59,410 nt of DNA from Saccharicrinis sp. (GCA_024635555.1 JAGXIO010000149.1:1-59410), one strand, 5' to 3'. Shown: positions 6,951 through 16,084, counted from the stretch's first letter. Notes: generated by a model not told the origin, from the sequence alone. Made by a program: numbers and translations.

Positions 6951-8870
6951 ATGGCGAAGTTTAAAACTATACTCATTTTCATTTTCACGATTACCTTTAC
7001 CAACATCTGGGCACAACCCTATTCCGTTGAGGTAAACAGTCCGGATATACTGGTTTCATCGGTTAAAACGGAGATAAGTCTAACTTTCAGTTCACTACCC
7101 GACTCCTTGCACAATAATATATCCGTATGGATTGGCGATGAATCACAGCCTTTTTCCTGGTCGGGAAATACAGCCACGTTTGCCACCCGGTTTGAGAAGC
7201 ACGAAGAACTAAAGGTTTTGTTACGTGACGATGTGATTTATAAATCCGAAATGAAACCAATCCCTTTGTGGTTTTCTGTGCTGCCCCCGCTCATTGCCAT
7301 ATTGATGGCTTTAATTACCAAAGAGGTTTTTTCATCCTTATTTATGGGTCTGTTTGTGGGTGCTACCATTATATGGAAATATAAGGGATTTTCGTTTTTT
7401 ATAAGCCTCTTTAAAGGGCTTTTTAGTGTGGTTGACACCTATGCACTGTCGGCATTGCTAGACAAAGATCATCTTTCCATCATTATTTTCTCGATGCTCA
7501 TTGGCGGAATGGTAGCCCTGATTACCTTGAATGGCGGCATGAAAGGAGTGGTGGCTATTTTATCGAGATATGCGCGCAGTCCGCGTTCGGGCCAATTTAT
7601 CACATGGCTAATGGGACTTCTGATATTTTTTGACGATTATGCCAATACGCTCGTGGTTGGAAATACGATGCGACCGGTAACGGACAAGTTAAGAATATCG
7701 CGCGAAAAACTAGCCTATATCGTAGATTCTACTTCGGCACCCATAGCTGCCATAGCCTTTATTACTACCTGGATAGGTGCAGAGTTAAGCTATATAGGCG
7801 ATGGCATAAGTCAGTTGGGAATAGATAGATCGGCCTATCAGGTGTTCCTGAGCTCATTACAATATTCCTTTTATCCTATTTTTACTTTGGGTTTTGTGCT
7901 GATGTTGATACTCCAAAAACGCGATTTTGGCTCGATGCTAAAAGCCGAAAGAAGAGCCAGAACGGAGGATGTTGAGGAACAAAAGGGCACAAAGGCGCAC
8001 TTGCCTCAGATAATTAAGGAAATTGAAGTGGATGGTGATGTGGCTGGAAGATGGTATAATGCCTTTATACCCGTTATGGTAGTTATATTGGGCACTATGG
8101 CCGGATTGGCCTACACAGGTTTTGATGCGGATGTTTGGAACGATCCCACTTTGTCGACAAGCACTAAATTATCGGTGATTGTAGGTAATGCCAATTCGTT
8201 TAAAGCTTTGCTATGGTCCTCGCTTGGAGGTGTTTTGGTGGCATTGGCACTTACAACCGTACAAAAGGTACTCAGCCTAAAGGATGCCATAGAGGGTTTG
8301 GTAAATGGCTTTAAAACCATGTTCAATGCCGTACTGATACTGGTATTAGCTTGGGGCATAGCACGTATAACTCAGGACATGCACACGGCAGCATTTATTA
8401 CCGAAGTGATGCGCCACATCAAATTGAGTCCGCAATGGATACCGGCTCTGGCCTTTATTTTTTCGGCAATGATAGCGTTTAGCACCGGATCATCGTGGGG
8501 CACCATGGCCATTATCTATCCATTGATATTACCGGCATCTTGGCATATTTCGATGGAAGCTGGAATGAATACCGCAAATGCACTACCCATATTCTACAAT
8601 GTGGTTTCCACCGTGCTGGCTGGCTCCGTGTTGGGCGATCATGTTTCTCCCATCTCTGACACTACCATTTTAAGTTCGCTGGCCAGCCGATGCAATCATA
8701 TGGCGCACGTACGTACCCAATTGCCGTATGCTCTTTTGGTAGGCGGTGTTGCTCTATTTGTAGGAACAATACCTGCTGCATTTGGAGTGCCTGCATGGCT
8801 GTTGATGATCATGGGTTTTCTGGTGTTGTATTTTTTGATAAATAAAGTGGGTAAGAAAGTGGAGGCTTAG
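6951..8870 (+). CDS. NhaC-family Na+/H+ antiporter with extracytoplasmic N-terminal domain
   Basis: The 639-residue inner-membrane transporter has 11-12 hydrophobic segments between about residues 100 and 635. NhaC-family signatures are the buried acidic stretch FFDDYANTLVVGNTMRPV near residue 227, STSAPIAAIAF, STGSSWGTMAI and GDHVSPISDTTILSS near residue 555. Unusually, a signal-peptide-like start ending ...NIWAQ and about 75 residues of soluble sequence (an Ig-like beta pattern) precede the transport domain, placing an extra module in the periplasm. Substrates could be Na+/H+ or an organic ion pair such as malate/lactate, since the family is broad. Confidence 0.88.
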   Translation: MAKFKTILIFIFTITFTNIWAQPYSVEVNSPDILVSSVKTEISLTFSSLPDSLHNNISVWIGDESQPFSWSGNTATFATRFEKHEELKVLLRDDVIYKSEMKPIPLWFSVLPPLIAILMALITKEVFSSLFMGLFVGATIIWKYKGFSFFISLFKGLFSVVDTYALSALLDKDHLSIIIFSMLIGGMVALITLNGGMKGVVAILSRYARSPRSGQFITWLMGLLIFFDDYANTLVVGNTMRPVTDKLRISREKLAYIVDSTSAPIAAIAFITTWIGAELSYIGDGISQLGIDRSAYQVFLSSLQYSFYPIFTLGFVLMLILQKRDFGSMLKAERRARTEDVEEQKGTKAHLPQIIKEIEVDGDVAGRWYNAFIPVMVVILGTMAGLAYTGFDADVWNDPTLSTSTKLSVIVGNANSFKALLWSSLGGVLVALALTTVQKVLSLKDAIEGLVNGFKTMFNAVLILVLAWGIARITQDMHTAAFITEVMRHIKLSPQWIPALAFIFSAMIAFSTGSSWGTMAIIYPLILPASWHISMEAGMNTANALPIFYNVVSTVLAGSVLGDHVSPISDTTILSSLASRCNHMAHVRTQLPYALLVGGVALFVGTIPAAFGVPAWLLMIMGFLVLYFLINKVGKKVEA

Positions 8871-8889
8871 TGCTTGGGCATTATACTTT

Positions 8890-9136
8890 GTTCAACCCTT
8901 TCAGAGCCTGCTCCGCCTAAGCGGAGGTTGGCTTCTCTATGTTATTCCTATTCCGTGCGTTGCACGCACAGCCTGTCCCGTTTTTTTTTACGGGAGTTAT
9001 TCATAGTTTACTCCTTTCAGGAAATCAAATTAAACTATCCATCAAGATTCTATGTCCTGAAAGGACTTAACATGAATAACCACCGGTGAAGCCGGTGGTA
9101 AGGGTGCCAAACGCTTCAGCCCTGAAAGGGTTGAAC
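8890..9136. repeat. Nested palindromic intergenic element
   Basis: The outer arms GTTCAACCCTTTCAG (8890-8904) and CTGAAAGGGTTGAAC (9122-9136) are perfect inverse complements. Inside, an imperfect arm of about 27 bp at 8996-9022 (GTTATTCAT ... TCCTTTCAGGA) pairs with 9055-9080. Small hairpins occupy the loops: CTCCGC/GCGGAG at 8911, GTGCGT/ACGCAC at 8955, CCCGT/ACGGG at 8977 and CCACCGG/CCGGTGG at 9080. The 71-codon frame across the element is not coding. It looks like a REP/MITE-type noncoding repeat that would fold into one large structure. Confidence 0.7.
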
Positions 9137-9292
9137 TTAGGACGGCTACTACAACAGACAAAGGCTATCCGGTTCGATGCTCTGCGTTAAATATAGTCCC
9201 ACCTATATCCCTAACAATCTTTATTTATGATAACAAAGCATTTTCTGTAAGAACCTATTATGCGAAGGCTTTTAGCTTAGGCTATAAAGCAT

Positions 9293-9328
9293 AAAAAATC
9301 CGGTACAGAAACTTGTGCCGGATTTTTT
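9293..9328. terminator. Bidirectional terminator hairpin
   Basis: AAAAAATCCGGTAC (9293-9306) pairs with GTGCCGGATTTTTT (9315-9328) with one G-T wobble and an 8-nt loop, flanked by A and T runs. It separates nhaC from the convergent EF-G paralogue. Confidence 0.75.
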
Positions 9329-9380
9329 ATCATCTATTAAAATCAATTTATCGAATTGATTTGCTTGTAATATTCAAGCT

Positions 9381-11537
9381 TTATACCTCAACAATTTCTT
9401 TTTCGTAGTCGGCCAATAGTTGTCCTTGCACCTCGTGAGGCACAATTTCGTATTGGGCAAACTTTTGGATAAACATGGCTCTGCCTCCGGTAATGGAGCT
9501 CAACGATGTTGAATATTTGTTCAGCTCTTTTAATGGCACTTTGGCTTTAATCACTTCAAATCCTCTTTCGCTGCTCATGCCTTCAATTATGGCACGGCGT
9601 CCTTGCAGGTCACCCATCACATCTCCCATTCTATCCGAAGGAACTTTAACCTCTAAATTATAGACGGGCTCCAGGATTTTTGGTGCAGCATTTTTAAAAG
9701 CCTCGCTAAAAGCATGACGACCGGCCAGTCTAAACGAAATCTCGTTACTATCTACCGCATGCATTTTACCATCGTACACACAAACCCTAATGTCGCGGGC
9801 ATAGGAACCTGTCAAAGGACCTTCTTCCATTTTTTCCAGAATACCTTTCAATATGGCTGGTAAAAAACGGTTGTCGATGGCGCCTCCCACAATACAATTA
9901 TGAAATACCAGTTTACCACCCCAAGGTAATTTTATTTCCTCGGTGCCCCTTACGTTCATTTTAAACTCCTGCCCGTTAAATTTATAAACAGTAGGTGCGG
10001 GCATTCCTTCCTCGTAAGGCTCAATAACCATGTGTACCTCACCAAATTGGCCGGAACCTCCCGACTGTTTTTTATGCCGGTAATCGGCTCTGGAAGCTTT
10101 GGTTATCGTTTCTCTGTAAGGTATTTTAGGGCGATCAAACTCAACATTTATTTTGTCATTATTCTCAATTCGCCATTTAAGGGTGTTCAGGTGGAACTCT
10201 CCCTGTCCGTTCACAATTATCTGCTTTAGCTCTTTGGAGTATTCCACCACGATAGTAGGATCTTCCTCGTGCATTCGTTGTAGTGCTTCGCCCAGCTTTT
10301 CATCGTCATGTTCGTTCAGCGGACGTATGGCTGTTCTGTATTTATGCTCTGGATATCGAATAGGTTCAAACACATAGTCGCATCCTTTTACGTTTAAGGT
10401 ATCGCTTGTGTTAGTTTCCTTTAGTTTAACGGTTGCACCAATGTCGCCTGCTACCAGTTCGGCAATTTTAGTACGGGTATTTCCAGCCACACAATAAAGT
10501 TGCGAAAGCCTTTCTTTGGCTCCTTTGGTCATGTTTATCATATCCATGCCTTCGCTAATTTTCCCCGACATCACTTTAAAAAAGGAGACCTCGCCCAAAT
10601 GCGGTTCAATACTGGTTTTAAATACAAAAATAGATGCCGGACCATCGGCAGAACAACTTACCTCTTGGGCATCTTTGGTCATAATCTTAGGCATTTCCGA
10701 TACGAAAGGAACAATATTACCCAGAAACTCCATCAAACGTCGAACACCCATATCTTTAACGGCCGACACACAAAAAATAGGAAATAAATCTCGGACTTTT
10801 AATCCCTTTTTAATTCCCTTGCGCATCTGTTCCTCATCTAAGGAACCTTTATCAAAAAAAAGTTCCATCAATTCATCATCGTTTTCAGCAGCGGCTTCAA
10901 CCAATTTATTATGCAGCTCATTCGCCTTTTCTTTTTCACTCTCCGCAATTTCTAATACCTGAGGTTCGCCCCCATTGGGTCCCCATTGGTACATTTTCAT
11001 TTTAAGCACATCAACCACGGCGTTAAATTCAAGACCGGCATTTACAGGGTACTGAACAACAACTACCTTTTTGCCAAATGATTCCTTTAGCTGGTCGATG
11101 GTTTGCTCAAAGTTTGCTCTTTCGTGATCGAGTTGGTTGGCTATAAAAATAACTGGCTTATTATACTTTTCGGTATATCTAAAAAGACTTTGTGTACCTA
11201 CTTCCACGCCCTGTGTGGTGTTTAAGAGCATCAGTGCAGTATCTGTAACGTTAAGCGAGGTAATGGCACCAGATATAAAATCATCGGAACCGGGGCAATC
11301 GATAAAATTTATTTTTTTATCCAACCATTCCGTGTAGAGTACGGACGAAAAAACCGAATAACTATACTCATGTTCTACTTTGTGATAATCAGAAACAGTG
11401 CTTCGGTTCTCAATGTCGCCGCGTCGACTGATTACACCACCCTCAAATAACATAGCCTCGGCGAGGGTGGTTTTACCCGAGCCCGAACTTCCAAGAAGGG
11501 CTATGTTCTTGATTTGATTTGCTTGATATACCTTCAT
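9381..11537 (-). CDS. Elongation factor G paralogue (EF-G2-like), altered GTPase motifs
   Basis: The 718-residue protein has the full EF-G domain order: a G domain to about residue 280, then domains II-V (domain IV includes YRETITKASRADYRHKKQSGG). The P-loop GSSGSGKTT is intact. However, the switch I RGITI motif reads YSYSV, switch II DTPGHVDF reads DCPGSDDF so the catalytic His is Ser, and NKxD reads NQLD. Bacteroides carry an EF-G2 paralogue that supports translation during starvation without GTPase activity, and these changes fit that group. The gene is monocistronic and reads toward a terminator shared with nhaC. Confidence 0.88.
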   Translation of the reverse strand: MKVYQANQIKNIALLGSSGSGKTTLAEAMLFEGGVISRRGDIENRSTVSDYHKVEHEYSYSVFSSVLYTEWLDKKINFIDCPGSDDFISGAITSLNVTDTALMLLNTTQGVEVGTQSLFRYTEKYNKPVIFIANQLDHERANFEQTIDQLKESFGKKVVVVQYPVNAGLEFNAVVDVLKMKMYQWGPNGGEPQVLEIAESEKEKANELHNKLVEAAAENDDELMELFFDKGSLDEEQMRKGIKKGLKVRDLFPIFCVSAVKDMGVRRLMEFLGNIVPFVSEMPKIMTKDAQEVSCSADGPASIFVFKTSIEPHLGEVSFFKVMSGKISEGMDMINMTKGAKERLSQLYCVAGNTRTKIAELVAGDIGATVKLKETNTSDTLNVKGCDYVFEPIRYPEHKYRTAIRPLNEHDDEKLGEALQRMHEEDPTIVVEYSKELKQIIVNGQGEFHLNTLKWRIENNDKINVEFDRPKIPYRETITKASRADYRHKKQSGGSGQFGEVHMVIEPYEEGMPAPTVYKFNGQEFKMNVRGTEEIKLPWGGKLVFHNCIVGGAIDNRFLPAILKGILEKMEEGPLTGSYARDIRVCVYDGKMHAVDSNEISFRLAGRHAFSEAFKNAAPKILEPVYNLEVKVPSDRMGDVMGDLQGRRAIIEGMSSERGFEVIKAKVPLKELNKYSTSLSSITGGRAMFIQKFAQYEIVPHEVQGQLLADYEKEIVEV

Positions 11538-11917
11538 AAAATATTAAAATTGCGGCCATATCAACAAAATCAAATCATACATAAACACGAAATACGATCT
11601 CATTAGTAGAGACCGCCTTAGCTAGCGCAAATGCATGAGAATTAGATTTTGAGGACTGACCATGTTAATAATTATTGGATTTTAAGATATTAGTTCGTAT
11701 TTGTTCTAATTCTCAAAATAATTATGAATCATACTGTTCTCAAAATTAATAATATTTAAATAACAATCAAGTAAAGCACAATTAAAGTTAAAATTTCCAA
11801 CAGCATTTTTTTAGTTAATTAAACAATTTGTTTTTTTGATGATGTGAGGTAATAGTTGTAATTTGAATGCGCATTCCAATCATCAACATCTAAACTTCAA
11901 CACAACAACATAACATT
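11538..11917. other. Divergent intergenic region with one candidate promoter
   Basis: This 380-bp AT-rich stretch separates the EF-G paralogue (minus) from the DUF190 gene (plus). I see no ORF or RNA motif. The only recognisable signal is the TTTG/TAATTTG pair listed separately. Confidence 0.5.
11835..11865 (+). promoter_or_regulatory. Candidate promoter for the DUF190 gene
   Basis: TTTG (11835-11838), a 20-bp spacer and TAATTTG (11859-11865) follow the Bacteroidota TTTG/TAnnTTTG layout, with the -7 box one base short. It lies about 50 bp before the start codon. Confidence 0.4.
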
Positions 11918-12286
11918 ATGCTATTAGAAGGAAAAGCCAAAAAATTGAAGATTATCGTACAAGAGAGCGAAAAGGTTTATCAACGCTCCCTTTACGAAGC
12001 CATTGTATTTGCAGCAAAAAAAAGCACTTTGGCAGGTGCTACGGTCAGCCGGGCTATTATGGGTTATGGAAGTAACGGGCTCACCAATTCCTCCAAAACC
12101 TACCATATATCGCAGGAGAGTCCCATCGTGATTGAAATAGTAGACCGTCCCGACCGTATAGAACATTTTGCCTTGGTGGCCTCGGGTTTGATTGACAAAG
12201 CCAATGGTGCCGGTATTATATACATAGAAGATGTGGATGTGGTTATTTACCGTAAACATGAGGATTTGAAACCCGCAACGAAATAG
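11918..12286 (+). CDS. DUF190 family (PII-like) protein
   Basis: The 122-residue protein matches the DUF190 pattern: an N-terminal strand with LKIIVQESEKVYQRSLYEAIV, then the glycine-rich turn SRAIMGYGSNG near residue 45, PIVIEIVDRPDRIE and a final DVDVVIYRK strand. The family has a ferredoxin-like fold related to PII signal proteins and is often found beside crcB fluoride channels. No crcB is present here and the gene stands alone, so its role is unassigned. Confidence 0.85.
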   Translation: MLLEGKAKKLKIIVQESEKVYQRSLYEAIVFAAKKSTLAGATVSRAIMGYGSNGLTNSSKTYHISQESPIVIEIVDRPDRIEHFALVASGLIDKANGAGIIYIEDVDVVIYRKHEDLKPATK

Positions 12287-12313
12287 GTTTAGGGGGTTGG
12301 CAGATAGTTGGTG

Positions 12314-12336
12314 GCAGATAGCTAGTGGCTATCTGC
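12314..12336 (+). terminator. Hairpin after the DUF190 gene
   Basis: GCAGATAGC and GCTATCTGC form a perfect 9-bp stem around a 5-nt loop, 28 bp after the stop. No solid T-run follows at once, so it may be a weak terminator or an RNA end-protecting stem. Confidence 0.45.
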
Positions 12337-12578
12337 TTGCTTCCATTATTTTATTTTTGGCGGAAAAAGGATTAAAGGATGAGAAGGGATTAAAAGATTA
12401 ACGGATTAGGCGATAAAGCTTGCTGATTCGCTTATTGGAAATGCTTTTATTCTTGTATAAAATTCTGTCTATTGAATACTGAGGACTCAAATATCTAACT
12501 TATAAAAAGTAGGTTTTTCTGAAGATACTTGGTTTTACAAAAATATCGCAAAACTAATCACTGAATACCAGTAATTTA

Positions 12579-12610
12579 TTTGAGATATCGAGCCTTGGTG
12601 TGTACTTTTA
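12579..12610 (+). promoter_or_regulatory. Candidate promoter for the phosphatase-fold gene
   Basis: TTTG (12579-12582), a 20-bp spacer and TACTTTTA (12603-12610) deviate from TTTG/TAnnTTTG only at the last base. The start codon is 26 bp downstream. Confidence 0.5.
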
Positions 12611-12635
12611 CCCCGGATTAAATCAATAGTATTAA

Positions 12636-14228
12636 ATGAAGCTTTCTGTTATATTTCTTTTCTGGTTATTTTCAACGTGTGCTTTAGTAGCGCAGAACCC
12701 GAGTACATCGCCTCCACCTAAGCTGGTTATATTTTTAAATATTGATGAGCTTCGCACGGAACATCTTCTTACTTTTAGTCACAAGTTCGGAAAGCATGGG
12801 TTTAACGACCTGATTAACAATGGCACCTTTTATCATCGGGGAAACTATAAATCCACCACATCGTTCAGAGGAACCAAGTTGCTGAACATGCATACAGGTA
12901 GTTATGCCAGTAAGCATGGTATTATTGGCCAGTCATGGTATAACGTGCAAAAACAAACCGAACAGAAAGCAAGCTCGTTTTATACCATTAATGCCAAGCT
13001 TCAGCCCGATTCGGGATATATTATTTTCCCTCAACCCTTTTGCTCCACCCTTTCGGACGAGCTAAATATCTTTTACAAAGGCAAATCCAAAGTGGCCGCC
13101 GTATCCCTTAACCCCAGCGCGCTGGCCTATCAAGGCTATGTAAATAACAACTTTACATTTTGGTTTAACCGCGCCACCGGAAAAATGATGAGTAATAGCT
13201 CTTCTGAACCTCTTGCATGGGTCCAAAGATACAACGATATGAATTTTGCTGATATGTACATTCAAAGGCAGTGGGGTCCCATTAGCGACTTAAAGGACTA
13301 CCACGAATATATATCGGGGGGGCCCATGCAACCGCGGAACTTTATGTACGATATGAAGGAACGTAATTCCCCATTACCTTATCAAAAAATCATTGGCTCA
13401 CCCTACGGAAATATTTTTTTACGCGATTTTGCAGCCTCTCTTATCATAAGCGAAGAGCTGGGTAAAGATAAATATCCCGACATGCTTACCATAGCCTTAT
13501 CGTGCAAACCTTTTATTGATAGACCACTGGAAATGTTCGACGCCGAAATGGAGGACATGCTTTTAAGGCTCGATGAACAAATTGAATCCATCATACAACT
13601 GGTTAAAAACAGCGTTGGACTAGAACATACCTTGTTTATACTTAGCTCAACTCCCACTACAGGATGGTTGCCCCAGACTTTGGCAATGAACAACGTGAGC
13701 ACCGGAATATTTAATGGCAAAAAAACATCCTCCCTGCTCAATTTGTACTTGATGGCCATTTACGGCCAGGGTAAATGGGTGGCCGGATATAACGACAAAC
13801 AATTTTATTTTAATCATAAACTCCTCGAAGAAAAGCAAATAAATCTGGAGGAGATACAGGAAAAAGCAGCCATGTTCCTGTTAGATGTTTCAGGTATTGA
13901 CCAAACCATTGCGGCCTACCACTTGCGTGTTAACGAATATACCACTGGCATATTTAGCGAGTATCAGCAAAATTACTTTTACGGCCGGTCCGGTGATTTA
14001 TTTATCTCCTTAAAACCCGGTTGGACAGAAGAAATAAATGGTACCAAAGAGGTGAGCCTAGAGCAAAATTTCTACACCCCTTTAATTTTCTTTGGCTGGA
14101 ATATCCAAAGCACCCAGATATTAGAGCCTGTGAACATGATAAATGTGGCATCCACCATATCCACCATTTTGCAAATACCAGAGCCCAACGGATGTATAGG
14201 TGAGCCTTTGAAAGAGGTGGTGCGGTAG
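12636..14228 (+). CDS. Alkaline-phosphatase-fold exported protein, probable pseudo-enzyme (PafA-like)
   Basis: The 530-residue protein starts with a signal peptide (to about AQ at 20) and follows the PafA/type I phosphodiesterase scaffold: LNIDELRTEHL at 35, NYKSTTSFRGTK at 70, GSYASKHGIIGQSWYN, a segment around FIDRPLEMFDAEMEDMLLRLD and a final PLIFFGWNI strand. Against the family as I know it, only the first Asp (D37) is kept. The nucleophile Thr position aligns with Ser76, the K-x-R motif is N-x-S, the D-x-x-x-H pair is P-x-x-x-R, the D-H pair is T-P, and the last His is Tyr. It is therefore probably secreted but not a normal metal-dependent phosphatase; binding or regulation is possible. 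Confidence 0.8.
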   Translation: MKLSVIFLFWLFSTCALVAQNPSTSPPPKLVIFLNIDELRTEHLLTFSHKFGKHGFNDLINNGTFYHRGNYKSTTSFRGTKLLNMHTGSYASKHGIIGQSWYNVQKQTEQKASSFYTINAKLQPDSGYIIFPQPFCSTLSDELNIFYKGKSKVAAVSLNPSALAYQGYVNNNFTFWFNRATGKMMSNSSSEPLAWVQRYNDMNFADMYIQRQWGPISDLKDYHEYISGGPMQPRNFMYDMKERNSPLPYQKIIGSPYGNIFLRDFAASLIISEELGKDKYPDMLTIALSCKPFIDRPLEMFDAEMEDMLLRLDEQIESIIQLVKNSVGLEHTLFILSSTPTTGWLPQTLAMNNVSTGIFNGKKTSSLLNLYLMAIYGQGKWVAGYNDKQFYFNHKLLEEKQINLEEIQEKAAMFLLDVSGIDQTIAAYHLRVNEYTTGIFSEYQQNYFYGRSGDLFISLKPGWTEEINGTKEVSLEQNFYTPLIFFGWNIQSTQILEPVNMINVASTISTILQIPEPNGCIGEPLKEVVR

Positions 14229-14338
14229 GTTTATTGAATATAGATAGGAATATTTGTTCCCTAGTGTGACATCAAACTTCGTTTCCATATTTTTTTGCTA
14301 CGATACTTACCATTGGCGAACTGAAAAAATAACAACAT

Positions 14339-15097
14339 ATGATGGTACAATACGCTTCTGACTTACATTTGGAATTTCCTGAAAACAAGGATTTTATTAT
14401 ACGCAATCCTATAAAACAAATTGGTGATACGCTGATATTGGCTGGTGATATTGTGCCTTTCGCCATAATGGATAAACACATGGACTTTTTTGCTTACCTC
14501 TCCGACCATTTCGAAAACACTTACTGGATACCAGGAAACCACGAATATTATCATTTTGATTTGGCCGATAAATGTGGCTCGTTTCACGAAAAGATTAATG
14601 ACAATGTTCATTTGCTGAACAACACAGTGATTAAAAATGATGATGTTGACTTGATTTTTTCATCGCTGTGGACAAAAATAAGCTCTGCCAATAGTTGGGA
14701 GATTGAAAGGAGCATGAACGATTTTCATGTTATAAAGCACGAAGGCGCCCGATTAACTGCGGAACAATACAATCTGCAGCACCAAGAAAGTTTGTCGTTT
14801 CTGAATCAGGCATTACGTAAAAAAGACAACTCCAAATCTGCTGTTGTGACTCACCATGTTCCTACTTTTTTAAACTATCCCAAAAAGTACAAAGGTGATG
14901 TTTTAAACGAGGCATTTGCTGTTGAGCTATCTGACCTGATAGAGCAGACTGAGCCAAGCTGTTGGATTTATGGTCATACCCACCATAATACAGCAGATTT
15001 TAATATCGGGGAAACCCAATTATTGACTAACCAGATGGGATATGTAAAGTATGGCGAGCATCATACTTTCGACCCTTCAAAATGCTGGGAATTATAA
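14339..15097 (+). CDS. Calcineurin-like metallophosphoesterase
   Basis: The 252-residue protein shows the full phosphoesterase motif set in order: SDLHLEF (D-x-H) at residue 6, LILAGDIV (GD) near 35, WIPGNHEYYH (GNHE) near 64, VVTHHVPTF near 172 and YGHTHHN (GHxH) near 207. These bind a di-metal centre. There is no signal peptide, so it is cytoplasmic. The substrate is unknown; the family includes nucleotidases and phosphodiesterases. A second ATG lies one codon downstream and could be used instead. A hairpin begins right at the stop codon. Confidence 0.88.
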   Translation: MMVQYASDLHLEFPENKDFIIRNPIKQIGDTLILAGDIVPFAIMDKHMDFFAYLSDHFENTYWIPGNHEYYHFDLADKCGSFHEKINDNVHLLNNTVIKNDDVDLIFSSLWTKISSANSWEIERSMNDFHVIKHEGARLTAEQYNLQHQESLSFLNQALRKKDNSKSAVVTHHVPTFLNYPKKYKGDVLNEAFAVELSDLIEQTEPSCWIYGHTHHNTADFNIGETQLLTNQMGYVKYGEHHTFDPSKCWEL

Positions 15098-15130
15098 ACT
15101 CCGAGTGCGACTTCAAGTTGCGCCCGGAGT
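15098..15130 (+). terminator. Terminator-like hairpin after the metallophosphoesterase
   Basis: ACTCCG and CGGAGT form the base, and GTGCGACTT pairs with AAGTTGCGC with G-T wobbles, starting immediately after the stop codon. It lacks a T-run. Confidence 0.5.
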
Positions 15131-15233
15131 AGCCAAATAGAAACTCAAAAACTCCATTGCGCACCCACCATTACACGTGGCATAAGTTTGGGCTGATTAA
15201 TAATTATCTTCAGAAAAATCGTGGGTATTTATA

Positions 15234-15965
15234 TCAAAACGAATGAATAACCCTTTTAAAATCTTGCAATAGACTCATGTCTTTTTCAAAGGCATTGCCA
15301 ACCACTATCACATCGGCTCCTGCCCGGCAGGCATCCTCAACTTTTTGAATGGTATTGAGCCCACCCCCTACAATTAGAGGCACCGAGATGCTATTTTTTA
15401 CTGCGGTTATCATTTGTTGGGGAACATGGTTTAGCGCACCACTCCCCGCTTCGAGGTAAATAAGCTTTTGCCCTAACATTTCGCCTGCTAAAGCAGTAGC
15501 CACAGCTATTTCGGTTTTATTAGAAGGAATAGGACGCGTTTGGCTCATATATTCTACCGATGTGCTTGCGCCACCCTCCACAAGTATATAACCCGTAGAA
15601 ATTACTTCCATCCCCGATTCTTTTAAAAAGGGTGCAGCGGCTACATGGTTGCCTATAAGCAATTCGGGGTTGCGGCCTGATATTAAGGAAATAAACAATA
15701 TCCCGTCGGCAGTAGTAGTAAGTTGTAATAAATTACCAGGGAAAAGCACAACAGGGATATCCATGCTCTGTTTTAGCACGATCACTACCGCTTCCACCTT
15801 ACTCATCACCATACTTCCGCCTACCAATATCAAATCGGGGCTGGCGCTTTCCATGGCCGTAACCATCTTTACTAAGTTTTCGTGCGGAAACTTATCCGGA
15901 TCGATAAGTACGGCAAATGACTTTTTACCGCTATTTGTTTTTTTTTGTATGGAGGATAAAATCAT
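15234..15965 (-). CDS. Geranylgeranylglyceryl phosphate synthase family protein (PcrB/GGGPS)
   Basis: The 243-residue TIM barrel opens with FAVLIDPDKF (phosphate/metal-binding Asp) and carries DLILVGGSMV, VVLFPGN, YLEAGSGA near 171 and the phosphate-gripping VGGGLNT and DVIVVGNAFEKD near the end. The archaeal enzymes join a prenyl diphosphate to glycerol-1-phosphate; Bacteroidota homologues of this class are common and mostly of unproven lipid product. Length and motifs fit the family well. It is the most downstream gene of the minus-strand gene run that starts at mutY. Confidence 0.88.
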   Translation of the reverse strand: MILSSIQKKTNSGKKSFAVLIDPDKFPHENLVKMVTAMESASPDLILVGGSMVMSKVEAVVIVLKQSMDIPVVLFPGNLLQLTTTADGILFISLISGRNPELLIGNHVAAAPFLKESGMEVISTGYILVEGGASTSVEYMSQTRPIPSNKTEIAVATALAGEMLGQKLIYLEAGSGALNHVPQQMITAVKNSISVPLIVGGGLNTIQKVEDACRAGADVIVVGNAFEKDMSLLQDFKRVIHSF

Positions 15966-16084
15966 GAAGCAAGATTTTCAAATTCGGCTACTGCGTTTGG
16001 CCTAAATTACATTCAATTGCGAATGTAAGGAATTTGTTTTTGTTTGGAACAACCAAAAAGACCAACAAGAGAAAAAAGACTATT

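Larger units (their letters stand above)
12287..12635. other. Intergenic region
   Basis: There is no ORF. It holds a 9-bp hairpin near its start and a candidate promoter near its end (both listed), plus short AGGATTAAA-type direct repeats at about 12368-12405 of unknown meaning. Confidence 0.5.

Noticed and set aside
8874-9089. 71-codon ORF after nhaC
   Set aside because: It lies across the nested palindromic element, has no protein-like pattern and follows the repeat's structure instead.
10153-10962. Overlapping plus-strand ORFs up to 148 codons opposite the EF-G paralogue
   Set aside because: They are antisense shadows of a strongly coding gene.
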